Source of the DNA: an uncultured Clostridia bacterium
GTDB lineage: Bacteria; Bacillota; Clostridia; Oscillospirales; Acutalibacteraceae
Assembly: GCA_947585615.1 (NCBI GenBank)
Contig: CANPXD010000014.1
Coordinates: 1 to 34,728 of the forward strand
DNA: 34,728 nucleotides
Reading direction: 5' to 3'
Positions within the stretch are counted from its first letter, which is position 1. Every line of letters begins with the position of its first letter. Made by a program: the position numbers and the translations under genes. Of this stretch, positions 34,711-34,728 are shown one piece after another. The notes below the pieces were generated by a model. That model searched no databases. It was not told the origin of the DNA and worked only from the letters and a program-made list of their open reading frames with translations.

Positions 34711-34728
34711 AAAAATAACCTCCTTGAA
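34652..34728 (-). repeat. Perfect inverted repeat, 5' end of cassette 3
   Basis: Reverse complement of 14331-14407 without a mismatch, running into the window edge; covers the ribosome binding site and the signal peptide start. Confidence 0.9.

Noticed and set aside
1-34728. CRISPR arrays, tRNA or rRNA genes, insertion sequences
   Set aside because: No regularly spaced short repeats, no tRNA-like cloverleaf and no transposase with inverted ends were noticed; the long repeats found belong to the cassettes.

Overview
The window looks like chromosome of a low-to-moderate GC anaerobic Clostridia member, most likely a gut Ruminococcaceae/Oscillospiraceae-type organism. This is inferred from the pyruvate:ferredoxin oxidoreductase, the Gram-positive style AGGAGG ribosome binding sites, and a family 3 glucosidase with its halves in swapped order, an architecture I recall from Ruminococcus albus and Butyrivibrio. 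No database search was possible, so the taxonomy is an inference.

Region by region: (a) 1-8.4 kb is ordinary: the 5' part of nifJ (runs off the left edge, minus strand), a nadE operon with a small membrane-anchored protein, a very acidic hypothetical protein on the plus strand, and a membrane acyltransferase. (b) 8.5-19.6 kb holds two divergent copies of a two-gene cassette. Each copy is a secreted protein of about 1,690 residues followed 12 nt later by a gene for a 47-residue peptide, then a GC-rich hairpin. (c) 19.7-24.0 kb is a minus-strand operon: metallophosphoesterase, GtrA-family membrane protein, permuted GH3 glycosidase. (d) 24.1-29.1 kb on the plus strand holds a second, secreted or membrane-anchored metallophosphoesterase and a heterodimeric ABC exporter pair. 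(e) 29.2-34.7 kb is the third copy of the cassette (minus strand), whose large protein additionally carries a Cys/His-rich tandem repeat region.

The triplicated cassette is the notable system. The three 47-residue peptides are the same length, nearly identical at both ends and variable in a short central patch. The large proteins share a signal peptide and a C-terminal module of about 300-400 residues, but their middles are strongly diverged and they carry no anchor motif that I recognise. Copies 2 and 3 share two perfect inverted DNA repeats (77 nt or more across the start, 84 nt across the peptide 3' end plus terminator) that bracket about 20 kb. The start of the peptide gene is set immediately after the stop codon of the large gene, so the two are probably translated in a fixed relation. 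My working inference is a surface or secreted protein family with a dedicated small partner, or a peptide that is matured and exported. The neighbouring ABC exporter is a candidate partner only by position. Copies 1 and 2 have long (about 230-250 nt) leaders that share a sequence block, which suggests common regulation.
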